Positions 52,030 to 62,223 of a stretch of 64,000 bases of DNA are shown piece by piece. The position numbers and the translations under genes are program-made. Under the pieces are notes generated by a model. It saw only the letters and a list, made by a program, of their open reading frames with translations, was not told the origin of the DNA and did not search any database. Numbering within the stretch: the stretch's first letter is position 1; each line of letters begins with the position of its first letter. The stretch comes from JBFHIJ01 sp041596515 (GTDB lineage: Bacteria > Bacteroidota > Ignavibacteria > Kapaibacteriales > UBA2268): the NCBI GenBank assembly GCA_041596515.1, contig JBFHIJ010000003.1, positions 62,001-126,000 on the forward strand. Direction: 5' to 3'.

Positions 52030-54063
52030 ATGAAATATTACAGTTGGCTTATCGCAATACTATTTATAATACCAATATCTCTGTTTTCTGAAAAGATGGA
52101 TGAAGATATTCTATTTACTTTAAATCGACTTTCTTCTTATTCTCTATCTCCTGATGGAAAAGAGCTTTTGGTGCAGGTAAGTGTGCCTGATGTTGCAGAA
52201 AATAGCACAAAAACTCAGCTGTTTTTGATGTCTGCTAAAGGTGGGGAACTTAGGCAGATTACAAGTGAGGATTCTCATAATTTTGGTGCTACTTGGTCTC
52301 CAGGTAGTGATAAAATTCTTTTTGTTTCTACTCGTTCCGGTAAATCTCAGGCTTATGTGATGGATATTAAAAACGGGGGAGAAGCATACAAAATAACCGA
52401 TATGGAAAACGGTATTGCAAATCCTATCTGGTCGCCTGACGGCAAAAAAATCCTATTTACTTCAGATGTGAAGTTAGAAAAAACTATCAAAGATAATTAT
52501 CCTCAATTTGATAAAATCAATGCAATGATTTATGACGATTTGCCGGTAAGACACTGGGATCATTGGTTAGATGAAAAGTATTCACATCTTTTTGTTATGG
52601 ATTTGCAAACTAAAGAAGTTAAAGACCTGATGGAAGGCGAAAAGTATGAAACTCCGCTTCCTCCTTTTGGTGGTGCTTCTCAGCTAGCATGGTCTAATGA
52701 TAGTAAGTTTATCGCTTATACGTGCAAAAAAGTAGAAAATTTTGAGTCTTCAACAAACTCGTCAATATATATTGTAGATATTACAACCGGCAAAACTGAA
52801 AATATTACTCCGGATTTACCGGGTTATGATATGGATCCACTATTCTCTCCGGATGGTAAGAGCATTGCATTTAGCTCTATGGAAAGAGCAGGCTTTGAGT
52901 CTGACAGACATAGATTGATGTTATATGATATCGCCTCTAAAAAAACTAAAGAGTTGTCAAAAGATTTAGACCAAAATGTAGAACAATCTGTTTGGGCGCC
53001 TGATAGTAAATCTCTATACTTCCATGCAGGTCACAATGACGGCACAGAGCAAATCTATAGAATTGATGCAAAAACAGGCAAATATGAAGTACTTACAGAA
53101 GGTCAGCATAACTTTGGAGATAGAGGGATAGAAGTAACGCCGGACGGTAAAGCTTTAATCTTCAACAGAAGAGATTATAATACTCCAAGTGAACTTTACT
53201 TCATGGATTTGGCAGCGAAAGAAGCCAAACAATTATCACATCTCAATGACGATATCCTAAATAATATTGATAAAGTCAAAATCGAAGCAAAATGGTTTAC
53301 AGCAAAGGACGGCAAAAAATTCCACTCATGGGTTATTTATCCTCCTGATTTTGATAAAGCTAAAGCTTACCCACTAATTACATATTGCCAAGGTGGCCCG
53401 CAGCAGTCAGTAAATCAATTTTTCAGTTATGGCTGGAATTTCCTTACAATGGCATCTAAAGGATATGTAATCGTAGCTCCAAACAGGAGAGGATGCCCGG
53501 GGTTTGGTCAGGACTGGACTGATGCTATGAGCAAAGACTATGGTGGAATGCCGATGCAGGACATATTGGTAGCCACAGATGAAATGGCAAAAGAAGACTT
53601 TATCGACAAAGACAGAATGTCTGCTATAGGTGCTTCCGCAGGTGGCTATACTGTATTTTGGTTAGCCGGTAACCACGAAGGAAGATTCTCTGCTTTAGTT
53701 TCTCACTGTGGTATGTATAATATGGAAAGTAAATACGGCTCTACGGAAGAACTATTTTTCCCAAATTGGGATAATGGTGGGCCGTACTGGGGATCTAAAA
53801 AATTAAAAGAATACTATGCCAAAGTGTCGCCCCATAGCTATGCACAAAATTGGGACACTCCAATAATGATAATCACAGGTGAGCTTGACTACAGAGTGCC
53901 TTACACTCAATCATTAGAGGCATTTACTGCCGCAAGAGCTCAAAATGTGCCGGCAAAACTAATAGTATATCCGGAAGAAAACCACTGGGTGTTAAAACCA
54001 CAAGAAAAATTATTCTGGTACAAAGAAGTTTTCAAGTTTTTAAATCAATACACAAAAAAATAA
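52030..54063 (+). CDS. DPP5-like S9 peptidase, first of tandem pair
   Basis: 677-aa exported peptidase (signal peptide ~1-20) resembling dipeptidyl-peptidase 5 of Bacteroidota. Propeller blades with SPDGK motifs (~35-400), then an S9 domain with Ser536 in GASAGGY, Asp620 in GELDYRVPYTQ and His652 in EENHW. TYCQGGPQQSVNQFF and NRRGCPGFGQDW are typical of DPP5 and substrate-pocket loops. Removes dipeptides with hydrophobic P1 (family knowledge). AGGA precedes the ATG. 34 bases separate it from its paralogue. Confidence 0.92.
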   Translation: MKYYSWLIAILFIIPISLFSEKMDEDILFTLNRLSSYSLSPDGKELLVQVSVPDVAENSTKTQLFLMSAKGGELRQITSEDSHNFGATWSPGSDKILFVSTRSGKSQAYVMDIKNGGEAYKITDMENGIANPIWSPDGKKILFTSDVKLEKTIKDNYPQFDKINAMIYDDLPVRHWDHWLDEKYSHLFVMDLQTKEVKDLMEGEKYETPLPPFGGASQLAWSNDSKFIAYTCKKVENFESSTNSSIYIVDITTGKTENITPDLPGYDMDPLFSPDGKSIAFSSMERAGFESDRHRLMLYDIASKKTKELSKDLDQNVEQSVWAPDSKSLYFHAGHNDGTEQIYRIDAKTGKYEVLTEGQHNFGDRGIEVTPDGKALIFNRRDYNTPSELYFMDLAAKEAKQLSHLNDDILNNIDKVKIEAKWFTAKDGKKFHSWVIYPPDFDKAKAYPLITYCQGGPQQSVNQFFSYGWNFLTMASKGYVIVAPNRRGCPGFGQDWTDAMSKDYGGMPMQDILVATDEMAKEDFIDKDRMSAIGASAGGYTVFWLAGNHEGRFSALVSHCGMYNMESKYGSTEELFFPNWDNGGPYWGSKKLKEYYAKVSPHSYAQNWDTPIMIITGELDYRVPYTQSLEAFTAARAQNVPAKLIVYPEENHWVLKPQEKLFWYKEVFKFLNQYTKK

Positions 54064-54097
54064 TAATTTATATATTTTACAACATCAAAGGTTTACA

Positions 54098-56125
54098 ATG
54101 AAAAACTTTTTTAGTTTAATCCTTTTGGCTCTATTTTGCTTTGCTTCGTACACTTCAGTAGAAGCTGCAAAAGACTTTACAGCTAAAGATTTAATGTCAT
54201 TGCATCGCATTTCCGACGGACAAGTTTCTCCTGATGGTCAGTGGGTACTTTATAATTTAAAAACTCCTGCAGTTGGCGAAAACAAGTTTTATACAGACTT
54301 ATATGCAGTAAAAATTGATGGTTCTGAAACCATGCAAATTACTACTGATAAAGCTGCGGACTTTAACGGCAGATGGTCTCCTGACGGTAAAAAAATTGCA
54401 TTTCTTTCAACAAGAAACGGCGCTCCTCAGATATTTGTGAAAGATTTTCCAAATGGAAGCGTAAAACAAATAACAGACATAGAAGCAGGCGTTGCTAATA
54501 TGGACTGGTCTCCTAAAGGTAACTTTTTCTCTTTTACTTCCGAAGTAAAATTGGATAAAACACCTCAAGAGAAATATCCTGAATATAGCAAAGCAAAAGT
54601 ACGTATATATGATGATCTTCCTATCAGACACTGGTCTGTATGGATAGATGAAAATTATAGCCATTTGTTTGTTATACCATCTAATGGCGGCACTGCTAAA
54701 GATTTAACAAAAGACTTGAGATACGACACTCCACTTCAGCCGTTTGATGACGCTGAAGACATCTCATGGTCTCCGGACGAGAGCGAATTATGCTATACGA
54801 TGAAAATTGTACCTCAGTTCGAAATATCTACTGACTCACAGTTATACATAGTAAGCAGAGAAGGTGGCGAAGCAAAAAATATTACTCCAAATATGCCCGG
54901 GTATGATAAAGTTCCTTTATATTCTCCTGACGGAAAATGGATTGCATTCCACAGTCAGGAAAGAGCAGGCTTTGAGTCAGACAGAGTAAGATTAATGCTT
55001 TACAATAGAGAGTCTGGTAAAATCACGGAACTATCAAAAACATTAGATCAGTGGGTAGGCACTACAATATGGTCACCGGATAGTAAATCTCTTTATTTCG
55101 ACTGCCCGACTGAAGGCACAAAAAGAGTTTATACTATGAACCTTGCAGGCAAATGGAAAATATTGACTAAAGGCTGGTATAACTACGGTGGAACTCTTAG
55201 CATCACTCCAGACGGCAAAACTTTGGTACTTGGAAGGGAATCTATGCAAGAGCCAAACAATTTGATTACAATGCCTGCAAACGGCGGCGAAGTAAAACAA
55301 ATCACTGATGTCAACAAAGAAATGAAGGCTCAATTCAACAAAGTCAAAATTGAAGAAAAATGGTTTGTAGCCAAAGACGGCAAAAAAATACATACATGGG
55401 TAGTATACCCTCCAAACTTTGATCCAAATAAAACATACCCTATGATCACTTATTTGCAAGGTGGCCCGCAATCTATGCTTAGCCAACAGTTCCATTATCG
55501 TTGGAACTGGTACCTGATGGCTTCTCATGGTTATATAATCAATGTTGCAAACCGCAGAGGCGTACCGGGATTTGGTCAGGATTGGAACGACGCAATAAGT
55601 AAAGACTGGGGCGGAATGCCAATGCAGGATTACTTGACAGTAACAGACGAAATGAATAAACTTCCTTATGTAGACAAGGATAGAGTTTGTGCAATAGGAG
55701 CTTCAGCAGGTGGTTATGCCGCATACTGGATGGCAGGCAATCACGAAGGACGTTTCAAAGCTTTATTAGCACATTGTGGTGTATTTAATTTAGAATCTAT
55801 GTATGGCGCAACTGAAGAAATCTTCTTTCCTAACTGGGAAAATGGCGGACCTTATTGGGATAAAAAACATAAAGACTTTTATGAGAAAAATTCACCACAT
55901 AAATTTGCCGATAACTGGGATACCCCTATAATTATTTCTACAGGTGAATATGATTTCCGCGTGCCTTATACGCAGTCATTGGAAGCCTTCACAGTAGCTC
56001 AGCTAAAAGGGATTCCTTCTGAAATATTGATTTATCCTGAAGAAACACACTTCATAGCAAAACCACAGGAATACATTATCTGGGATGCAGAAGTATATAA
56101 ATTCTTAGATAGATTCTGTAAATAA
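54098..56125 (+). CDS. DPP5-like S9 peptidase, second of tandem pair
   Basis: 675-aa paralogue of the preceding gene, with the same order of landmarks: signal peptide (~1-23), propeller, ERAGFESDRVRLMLYN, then Ser536 in GASAGGY, Asp619 in GEYDFRVPYTQ and His651 in EETHF. Similarity extends over the whole length, showing a local gene duplication. The pocket loop differs (NRRGVPGFGQDW against NRRGCPGFGQDW), so specificity may have drifted. Ends at a strong terminator. Confidence 0.92.
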   Translation: MKNFFSLILLALFCFASYTSVEAAKDFTAKDLMSLHRISDGQVSPDGQWVLYNLKTPAVGENKFYTDLYAVKIDGSETMQITTDKAADFNGRWSPDGKKIAFLSTRNGAPQIFVKDFPNGSVKQITDIEAGVANMDWSPKGNFFSFTSEVKLDKTPQEKYPEYSKAKVRIYDDLPIRHWSVWIDENYSHLFVIPSNGGTAKDLTKDLRYDTPLQPFDDAEDISWSPDESELCYTMKIVPQFEISTDSQLYIVSREGGEAKNITPNMPGYDKVPLYSPDGKWIAFHSQERAGFESDRVRLMLYNRESGKITELSKTLDQWVGTTIWSPDSKSLYFDCPTEGTKRVYTMNLAGKWKILTKGWYNYGGTLSITPDGKTLVLGRESMQEPNNLITMPANGGEVKQITDVNKEMKAQFNKVKIEEKWFVAKDGKKIHTWVVYPPNFDPNKTYPMITYLQGGPQSMLSQQFHYRWNWYLMASHGYIINVANRRGVPGFGQDWNDAISKDWGGMPMQDYLTVTDEMNKLPYVDKDRVCAIGASAGGYAAYWMAGNHEGRFKALLAHCGVFNLESMYGATEEIFFPNWENGGPYWDKKHKDFYEKNSPHKFADNWDTPIIISTGEYDFRVPYTQSLEAFTVAQLKGIPSEILIYPEETHFIAKPQEYIIWDAEVYKFLDRFCK

Positions 56126-56151
56126 TATATTTATAGATAAACTTATTTTTC

Positions 56152-56186
56152 AGCTCGATACTCTAAAAAGTGTCGAGCTTTTTTTT
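56152..56186 (+). terminator. Terminator after the peptidase pair
   Basis: AGCTCGATACT / AGTGTCGAGCT, 11 pairs with one G-U, 6-nt loop, then eight T residues. Confidence 0.93.
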
Positions 56187-56221
56187 AGTGTGCCCACAAT
56201 GGGTATCAATTATCCCGGGTT

Positions 56222-56377
56222 TGTCGTTAGGATGTCATCATAGTGCTGTAAATGACCGTAGAATCAAGGAGCATGCTTACTTCTTCTGTAAGAATATGTT
56301 ACGTAATTGCATATTGAACAAGGGGTTTCAACCTGCTTTTTAATAGCTTTAGAGCTTTTCCATCTTTTCTATTGGCA
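56222..56377 (-). repeat. Dispersed MITE-like repeat, copy 7 (diverged)
   Basis: CCCGGGTTTGTCGTTAGG at the left, GTAAATGACCGTAGAATCAA and the inner CAAGGGGTTTCAACC in the middle; the right end (ATTGGCA) has decayed. Same orientation as copies 4 and 6. It sits between the peptidase and Czc operons. Confidence 0.75.
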
Positions 56378-56452
56378 ACTCTCGGCTAATCCAATGTTAG
56401 TATTTCTTTCACGAGTATAAACCCAAAAAGCAGTTGGTGCCAATAAAAAAAA

Positions 56453-56483
56453 TCCGCATTAAAAAATGTATTTCTAATGCGGA
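56453..56483 (-). terminator. Terminator of the Czc efflux operon
   Basis: TCCGCATTA / TAATGCGGA perfect 9-bp stem with a 13-nt loop; on the minus strand it is followed by TTTTTTT. Confidence 0.88.
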
Positions 56484-56503
56484 CAGTAATAATATCTTAA
56501 GCT

Positions 56504-59500
56504 TTATTCTTGAACTTCTTTTTTCTGCCTGTTCTCTAACCATTCGTAAATAGTCGGTAACACCAGCAATGTTAATAGTGTGGCAGTTATCAAACCACCA
56601 ATCACTACGGAAGCCAACGGACGCTGTACCTCTGAGCCGGGGCCGGTGTTAAATGCCATCGGAATGAAACCAAATCCTGCTACCATTGCCGTCATTAGTA
56701 CCGGGCGAAGTCTGTCCGCTGCACCTTGGATTACGGCATCACGAACACTAAATCCTCTTTTCCTCAGCACGTTAATATGTTCTACCAAAACTATACCATT
56801 AAGCACCGCTACACCAAATAAGGCAACAAAGCCAATACTTGCCGATACGGATAAATACAAGCCTCTAAAGAAGAGTATATAAATCCCACCGGAAAGAGCA
56901 AATGGTAGATTTAAGAATATTAGGAACGAATATCTTAGATTGCCAAACATCAGATACAGCAAACCAAGTATTATAAATAGAGACAACGGCACGACTATTA
57001 ACAAGTGATTCATAGCTCTTTGCTGATTTTCAAAAGCACCGCCATACTCAAGGAAATAGCCTGAAGGTATATCCAAATCGCTTTTCACAGCTTTTTGAAG
57101 ATTAGCTACATAAGAGCCAATATCAATATCTTTCAAATTGATACTTACTACCACTCGTCGCCAACCGTTTTCTCTTACTATTTCTCTCGGTCCCTCTTCT
57201 GGTATAACTTCTGCTACGTCTTTTAGAGCAATAAAGCCACCGGAAGGCAGTGCAACAGGCGCATTTTTAATTTTTTCAAATTGATCTCTGATATGCTCAG
57301 GGAATCTAAGGACTATATCAAATCGCTTTTGCCCTTCGAATACCTGACCACCGGCATAGCCACCTATGCCTAATTCAATTACTCTCTGCACATCATCAAC
57401 ATTAATCCCAAATTTTGCCACCGCATTTCTATCTATTTTTATATTTAGATAAGGCTGACCAATAGGTTGCTCAAGGTAAGAATTATCTGTTCCCTGCAAG
57501 TTTTGAGCAACTGAAAGTATAGAAGCCCCTATTGAATTTAGTTGTTCCAGATCTTCACCATAGATTTTAACTGCTACATCAGATTTTACACCGGATGTAA
57601 GTTCATCTACACGCATAGCAATCGGCTGAGTAAAGTTATAAGCCAAACCCGGTTCGTGCCCTAAGTATGGTTTCATTTCTTCAACCAAGTCTTCTTTAGT
57701 CAAACCCGGACGCCATTTATCCATATTTTTCAGCAACACCCATACATCTGTCTGATGCACTCCCATCCAGTCATTTGCCAAATCTGAGCGACCTGTCTTA
57801 GGAACAACAGCCTGCACCTCAGGGATATTTGCTTTGATACTGTCTGCTATTTTATTTGCATTGCGAACTGACTCTTCCAGAGTAACGGATGGCATCCTTA
57901 CCTGTTCGATTAGTATAGATCCTTCATCTAATTCAGGAAGAAATTCCGTGCCCAAATAAGGAATAAGCATAAGTGAAAGAGTTAGAAGTGTTATAGCAAC
58001 TGTAATAACTACGCCTTTTTTGTTTATTATTTTAGTCAGGAATTTTTCGTAAAGAGGCTTTACTTTATCCATTACAATATTTTTTCTAAGCTTTATCCCT
58101 TTTCTAAAGAATATAGCGGACATAGCCGGTACAAATACAAGTGCGAGGATAAGCGAACCGAACACAGCGGTCATAACAGTAATAGCCATTGGTCTAAATA
58201 AAATACCTTCCATGCCGCTAAAAGTCATAATAGGTACGTAAACCATAAGGATTATCATTACCCCAAAAAATATAGGCCGAGAGACTTCTTTAGCTGCACT
58301 GAGCATTATTTCAGTCTTGTTTCGCCCATCTTTGTTTTGTAGTTTATGGACAATATTCTCAACCATCACAACTGAGCCATCGACGACCATCCCAAAGTCA
58401 ATCGCTCCCAGACTCATCAGATTAGCAGCTAAACCAAATTCTTTCATACCAATAAAGGCGAAAAGCATTGAGAACGGAATAACAGTGGCTACGATTATTG
58501 CACCCTTTATTTCACCCAGCATAAGCAAAAGCACTACCATAACAAAGAAACCACCTTCCAATAAGTTTGTTTTCAAAGTATCAGTAGTTCGTTTGATTAA
58601 ATCAGACTGGTCGTAGAATTTTTCAATCTTCACCCCTTCCGGCAGTCCTGCATTTATAGTTTCTATTTTGTCTACAATGCTGTTAATTACCTTCTGACTA
58701 TTACCACCTCTAAGCATCATTACTATGCCTGTAACAATTTCACCTTTGCCGTTCATTGTCACAGCACCTTGCCTGAGTTGCTTCCCGATATTAACATCTG
58801 CAACATCTGCCACGTAGATAGGGCGACCATTTAGATTTTTTACTATAATATCTTCTATGTCTTGTGTGTCGGAGATTTGGCCGAAGCCTCTGATAATGTA
58901 CTGCTCGCGGTTATGCTCTAAGTAATTACCACCCGAAACGCTGTTGTTAGACTCAATGGCAACTAATATTTCTTCCAGGGAAATATCTAAGTTCTTCATC
59001 CGCCCGGGCATTATCGTTACATCATACTGCTTGACAAAACCACCAAAAGCCGTAATTTCAGTAACACCTTTTATAGTTTTAAGCTGGGGGGCTATCATCC
59101 AGTCTTGTATCGTTCTTAGCTCCGTAAGCGAATATCCATCTCCCCTTACTACATATTGGAAAATTTCACCCAGTGCAGTTGATATAGGTCCTAACTGAGG
59201 TGAAGACACACCGGCTGGCAACTCGTCAACGACAGACTGCAAGCGTTGGCTAACCATCTGCCGAGCAAAATATGTATCTGTATCTTCTTCAAATTCAATA
59301 GTAACTGCAGACAAACCAAACTGCGAAATAGAGCGAACTTCTTTCACTTCCGGAAGGCCGTTCATTGCATTTTCTATTGGATAACTAACCAGTTTCTCTA
59401 CATCATAAGGAGAGTATCTGCCTGCTTTGGTTATCACGAGCACCTGAATAGGAGTAACGTCCGGCAAAGAGTTGAGTGGGATTTCATTAAAAGCAAAAAC

Positions 59501-59584
59501 ACCACCAATGCCCATAAGCAAAACAAGCGAAAGAGCAACTGCTTTCTGCCTGAAACTAAAATCTATAAGTTTATCTAAAATCAA
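56504..59584 (-). CDS. czcA: CzcA/CusA-family heavy-metal RND efflux pump
   Basis: 1026-aa inner-membrane RND transporter, the proton-driven core of a tripartite metal exporter. Twelve membrane helices and two large periplasmic loops. The HME signature in TM4, DFGMVVDG (396-403), matches the CzcA/CnrA divalent-cation branch rather than the monovalent CusA one; PDVTPIQVLVIT and PYLGTEFLPELDEGSIL are also HME-type. The start is TTG 59584, with GGAGG 8 bases upstream. Third gene of the operon, 15 bases after the membrane-fusion gene. Exact metal (Zn, Co, Cd, Ni) is inference. Confidence 0.93.
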   Translation of the reverse strand: MILDKLIDFSFRQKAVALSLVLLMGIGGVFAFNEIPLNSLPDVTPIQVLVITKAGRYSPYDVEKLVSYPIENAMNGLPEVKEVRSISQFGLSAVTIEFEEDTDTYFARQMVSQRLQSVVDELPAGVSSPQLGPISTALGEIFQYVVRGDGYSLTELRTIQDWMIAPQLKTIKGVTEITAFGGFVKQYDVTIMPGRMKNLDISLEEILVAIESNNSVSGGNYLEHNREQYIIRGFGQISDTQDIEDIIVKNLNGRPIYVADVADVNIGKQLRQGAVTMNGKGEIVTGIVMMLRGGNSQKVINSIVDKIETINAGLPEGVKIEKFYDQSDLIKRTTDTLKTNLLEGGFFVMVVLLLMLGEIKGAIIVATVIPFSMLFAFIGMKEFGLAANLMSLGAIDFGMVVDGSVVMVENIVHKLQNKDGRNKTEIMLSAAKEVSRPIFFGVMIILMVYVPIMTFSGMEGILFRPMAITVMTAVFGSLILALVFVPAMSAIFFRKGIKLRKNIVMDKVKPLYEKFLTKIINKKGVVITVAITLLTLSLMLIPYLGTEFLPELDEGSILIEQVRMPSVTLEESVRNANKIADSIKANIPEVQAVVPKTGRSDLANDWMGVHQTDVWVLLKNMDKWRPGLTKEDLVEEMKPYLGHEPGLAYNFTQPIAMRVDELTSGVKSDVAVKIYGEDLEQLNSIGASILSVAQNLQGTDNSYLEQPIGQPYLNIKIDRNAVAKFGINVDDVQRVIELGIGGYAGGQVFEGQKRFDIVLRFPEHIRDQFEKIKNAPVALPSGGFIALKDVAEVIPEEGPREIVRENGWRRVVVSINLKDIDIGSYVANLQKAVKSDLDIPSGYFLEYGGAFENQQRAMNHLLIVVPLSLFIILGLLYLMFGNLRYSFLIFLNLPFALSGGIYILFFRGLYLSVSASIGFVALFGVAVLNGIVLVEHINVLRKRGFSVRDAVIQGAADRLRPVLMTAMVAGFGFIPMAFNTGPGSEVQRPLASVVIGGLITATLLTLLVLPTIYEWLENRQKKEVQE

Positions 59585-59599
59585 TGTTCTTTCCTCCTA

Positions 59600-60760
59600 T
59601 TACTCTGAAAATTGTTCGTATCTGCTCAATGCTTTCAGAGTAAAGAGCTCATTTATTGCCACTTTCTCGCCTTCCATAACGCCCGTTACAATAGCTTTTT
59701 CGTCATCAGACTTTATAACTATTATGTATCGTTTTTCGTACTGAGTTGTTGACTTTTGTATAAATATAGCAGCGTTTTTGCCATCATATATGATAGCATT
59801 TGCCGGAATTGTAATAACATTACTTTGTGTCCTTGATTGAAAACTAAGCGTTACTGACTGACCCGGCATAGGGCAACCATCTTTAGTTTTAACAATTACA
59901 TTGGCTATTATGGATTTTTTATCTTGGTCCAGTGCCGGATTAATAGATTTAACGATAGAAGATATACCGCCTTTATCGTCGAACTTTCTGTTTTTTATAA
60001 AGACAGAGTCTCCTACATAAACTCCATTCCCTTCATTCGGAGAAAGGTAACCTTTAATCATCACTTCGTCGGTACTAATTACAGTAAGCAGTTTTTCGTA
60101 AGTTTCTACTGCTTGCCCCATATCTATTAAGTGCTCATTTAAAAAACCAGTGATAGGCGATAGCACTGTTATCACAGGTTCCGGCGTATTACCATCCTGC
60201 CAAGTATCCAACTGTTTTTGAGTAACACCAACCGCCAGCAATCTAGAGTGAGCTGCACTAAGCAAGGCTTTAATTCTACCTAAGTCTGATTTAGCCTTCT
60301 CAAATTCACTTTTGGAACTAATTTTCTTTTCTAATAATTGTTCTAATCTACGAACTTGGCTAGCGGAATAATCTAATTCTGCTTTATATTGCAGGTATTC
60401 TGCAATCATATTTGCATATTCGAGGCTTTCTATTTCTAAAAGTGGTTTCCCAGCAGCTATTTTGTCACCTTCATGTACGTATATTTTTTTAATTCTTCCG
60501 CTTAGAGGTGCTGCAACTATAGCAATTTTATCCGGTGACGGAAATACCTGCCCCGGTGCAACAATATTCATTTCTGCTTGCCCATTTACAGCTTCCCCAA
60601 CTTGGATTGTAATTTCAGAAGCCTGTTTTGAGTTTAGCTCGATTAATGTGAGCTCTCCATTTGGTTCTTTTTCTTCAGTAGCAGCATTTGATTCAGTATT
60701 TTCTTGTTTGCTGCACGAAATCAGTGCCAGAAAAAGCGTAATAAAAACAAGATGTTTCAT
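59600..60760 (-). CDS. czcB: Efflux RND periplasmic adaptor (CzcB/CusB-like lipoprotein)
   Basis: 386-aa membrane-fusion protein linking CzcA to the outer-membrane channel. Lipobox LISC (Cys16), a barrel-sandwich/lipoyl half-motif GRIKKIYVHEGDKIAAGKPL, a helical hairpin (~115-185), the second half PITGFLNEHLIDMGQAV and a beta-barrel domain ending with ITIPANAIIYDGKNAAIFI. It lacks the CusB-type N-terminal Met triplet. GGAG precedes the ATG. 12 bases after the TolC-type gene. Confidence 0.92.
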   Translation of the reverse strand: MKHLVFITLFLALISCSKQENTESNAATEEKEPNGELTLIELNSKQASEITIQVGEAVNGQAEMNIVAPGQVFPSPDKIAIVAAPLSGRIKKIYVHEGDKIAAGKPLLEIESLEYANMIAEYLQYKAELDYSASQVRRLEQLLEKKISSKSEFEKAKSDLGRIKALLSAAHSRLLAVGVTQKQLDTWQDGNTPEPVITVLSPITGFLNEHLIDMGQAVETYEKLLTVISTDEVMIKGYLSPNEGNGVYVGDSVFIKNRKFDDKGGISSIVKSINPALDQDKKSIIANVIVKTKDGCPMPGQSVTLSFQSRTQSNVITIPANAIIYDGKNAAIFIQKSTTQYEKRYIIVIKSDDEKAIVTGVMEGEKVAINELFTLKALSRYEQFSE

Positions 60761-60772
60761 TTTTTTTAACTC

Positions 60773-62041
60773 CTATTTAGAGGTAAAAACAAAGTCTTTA
60801 CCGATATATTTTTCAAGTTCAATAATATGCAAATAATAATCTCTAAGCTCTTGGTAAAATTTTATCTCATTGGATAAATACATTTTTTCCGAATCGAGTA
60901 GCTCAAGCAAACTAATTTGTCCTTCTTTGTATGCTTCCAAGGTCAAGGTCAAAAGTAAACCTGCTTTTTCACGGATGAGTGTATTGTATCTGGCTATTTT
61001 TTGATTGCTTTCATGGTATCCGTGCCAAGCAAATTCTATATTCCGTTTAAATTCTAAAATTGTCTGTTCCATATTATTCTTTGTTCGTTCTGCATTCATT
61101 TCATATACTTCGTTTTGCCTGGATTCTTTGAACGGATACCAAAGCGGAACGGAAATTCCTATTTCATATCCATATTGATTATAACCAGTACCCAAATCCT
61201 GTTTGTACCAGCTTAGATTTAAATCAGGGAATATCTTACCACGAACTGACTTTATCTTTTCTATTTCTGACTGGTAATTGAACTGCTGAGCTTGCACTGC
61301 GGGATGTTCTTTTAATGCGGATAAAGCGTCATTTTGCTGAATATCTAACTCAATATAATTCAAAGTATCAGGAAAACTAATTCTATAGCTCTGTTCATCC
61401 GGGTTAAGTCCGATAATAGTAAAGAGTGCATAGCGACTTACGTGATATTCCTTTTTGATGTCATTGAGTTCGTTAAGCGATTCCTGATAGAATATCTCTG
61501 ACTTTAGGGTCTCTAATTCTGTAGCTACTCCTGCTTCCGCACGATAATTGACTACTTGCCTTAAAGAGTCCGCCAGAGCAGTCTGCATGCTTCTTAATTC
61601 AATCATTTTCAGATTGTAAGACAAATTTGCATAAGCTCTTTTTACATTAGATTTTACATCTAATTTTAAATTTTCATACGCCATTTTTTCTGCTTCTACT
61701 TTTTTAGAAACAGCATTTTTGCCATAAATCCAAGTTATTGGGGATGTAATTGTTTGACTAAGGCGTATATTCTGCTCTGTAAAATTTCCGGCATCTATTC
61801 CTTCTTTCATAATGCTAAGAGAAGGAGACGCAAGAGGGAAATATTCATAAGCCGAAGCCTCAGTAGATTTAATGTTTGCTTTAAGTGCCAGTAATTCATG
61901 ATTTTTTGAATACGCAATTGATAAAGCAGAGTCCAACGGGAGATTGTCTCCTGTGGGCTTTCCACCACCAGCATAAACAATATTGCTGCTTAGTAATATT
62001 GCGAATAGGATGTAAAAAAGTCTTTTGATATAATTTTTCAT
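60773..62041 (-). CDS. czcC: TolC-family outer-membrane efflux channel (CzcC-like)
   Basis: 422-aa outer-membrane factor with a signal peptide (~1-24) and two OEP repeats of long helices (ENLKLDVKSNVKRAYANLSY; ILEFKRNIEFAWHGYHESNQ), each followed by a beta-hairpin. Trimeric channel that completes the export path. First gene of the czcCBA operon; the 182-bp space upstream (62042-62223) should contain the promoter. No metal-sensing regulator lies beside it in this window. Confidence 0.92.
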   Translation of the reverse strand: MKNYIKRLFYILFAILLSSNIVYAGGGKPTGDNLPLDSALSIAYSKNHELLALKANIKSTEASAYEYFPLASPSLSIMKEGIDAGNFTEQNIRLSQTITSPITWIYGKNAVSKKVEAEKMAYENLKLDVKSNVKRAYANLSYNLKMIELRSMQTALADSLRQVVNYRAEAGVATELETLKSEIFYQESLNELNDIKKEYHVSRYALFTIIGLNPDEQSYRISFPDTLNYIELDIQQNDALSALKEHPAVQAQQFNYQSEIEKIKSVRGKIFPDLNLSWYKQDLGTGYNQYGYEIGISVPLWYPFKESRQNEVYEMNAERTKNNMEQTILEFKRNIEFAWHGYHESNQKIARYNTLIREKAGLLLTLTLEAYKEGQISLLELLDSEKMYLSNEIKFYQELRDYYLHIIELEKYIGKDFVFTSK

Positions 62042-62223
62042 AATTTAAATATCACTAAATGTTATTGAAAAGAGAGAATAAGTATAAGACTGATTAATCG
62101 AGCCAATATTGAAGTTGAATTATATTTTGCAATTTATTAAATTATAGATAGAATAGGTAGCCCTATTGAAAGAACAAACTTGTATATTACACATTTACTC
62201 ATCAAAAGAGTGCAAAAGCACTA

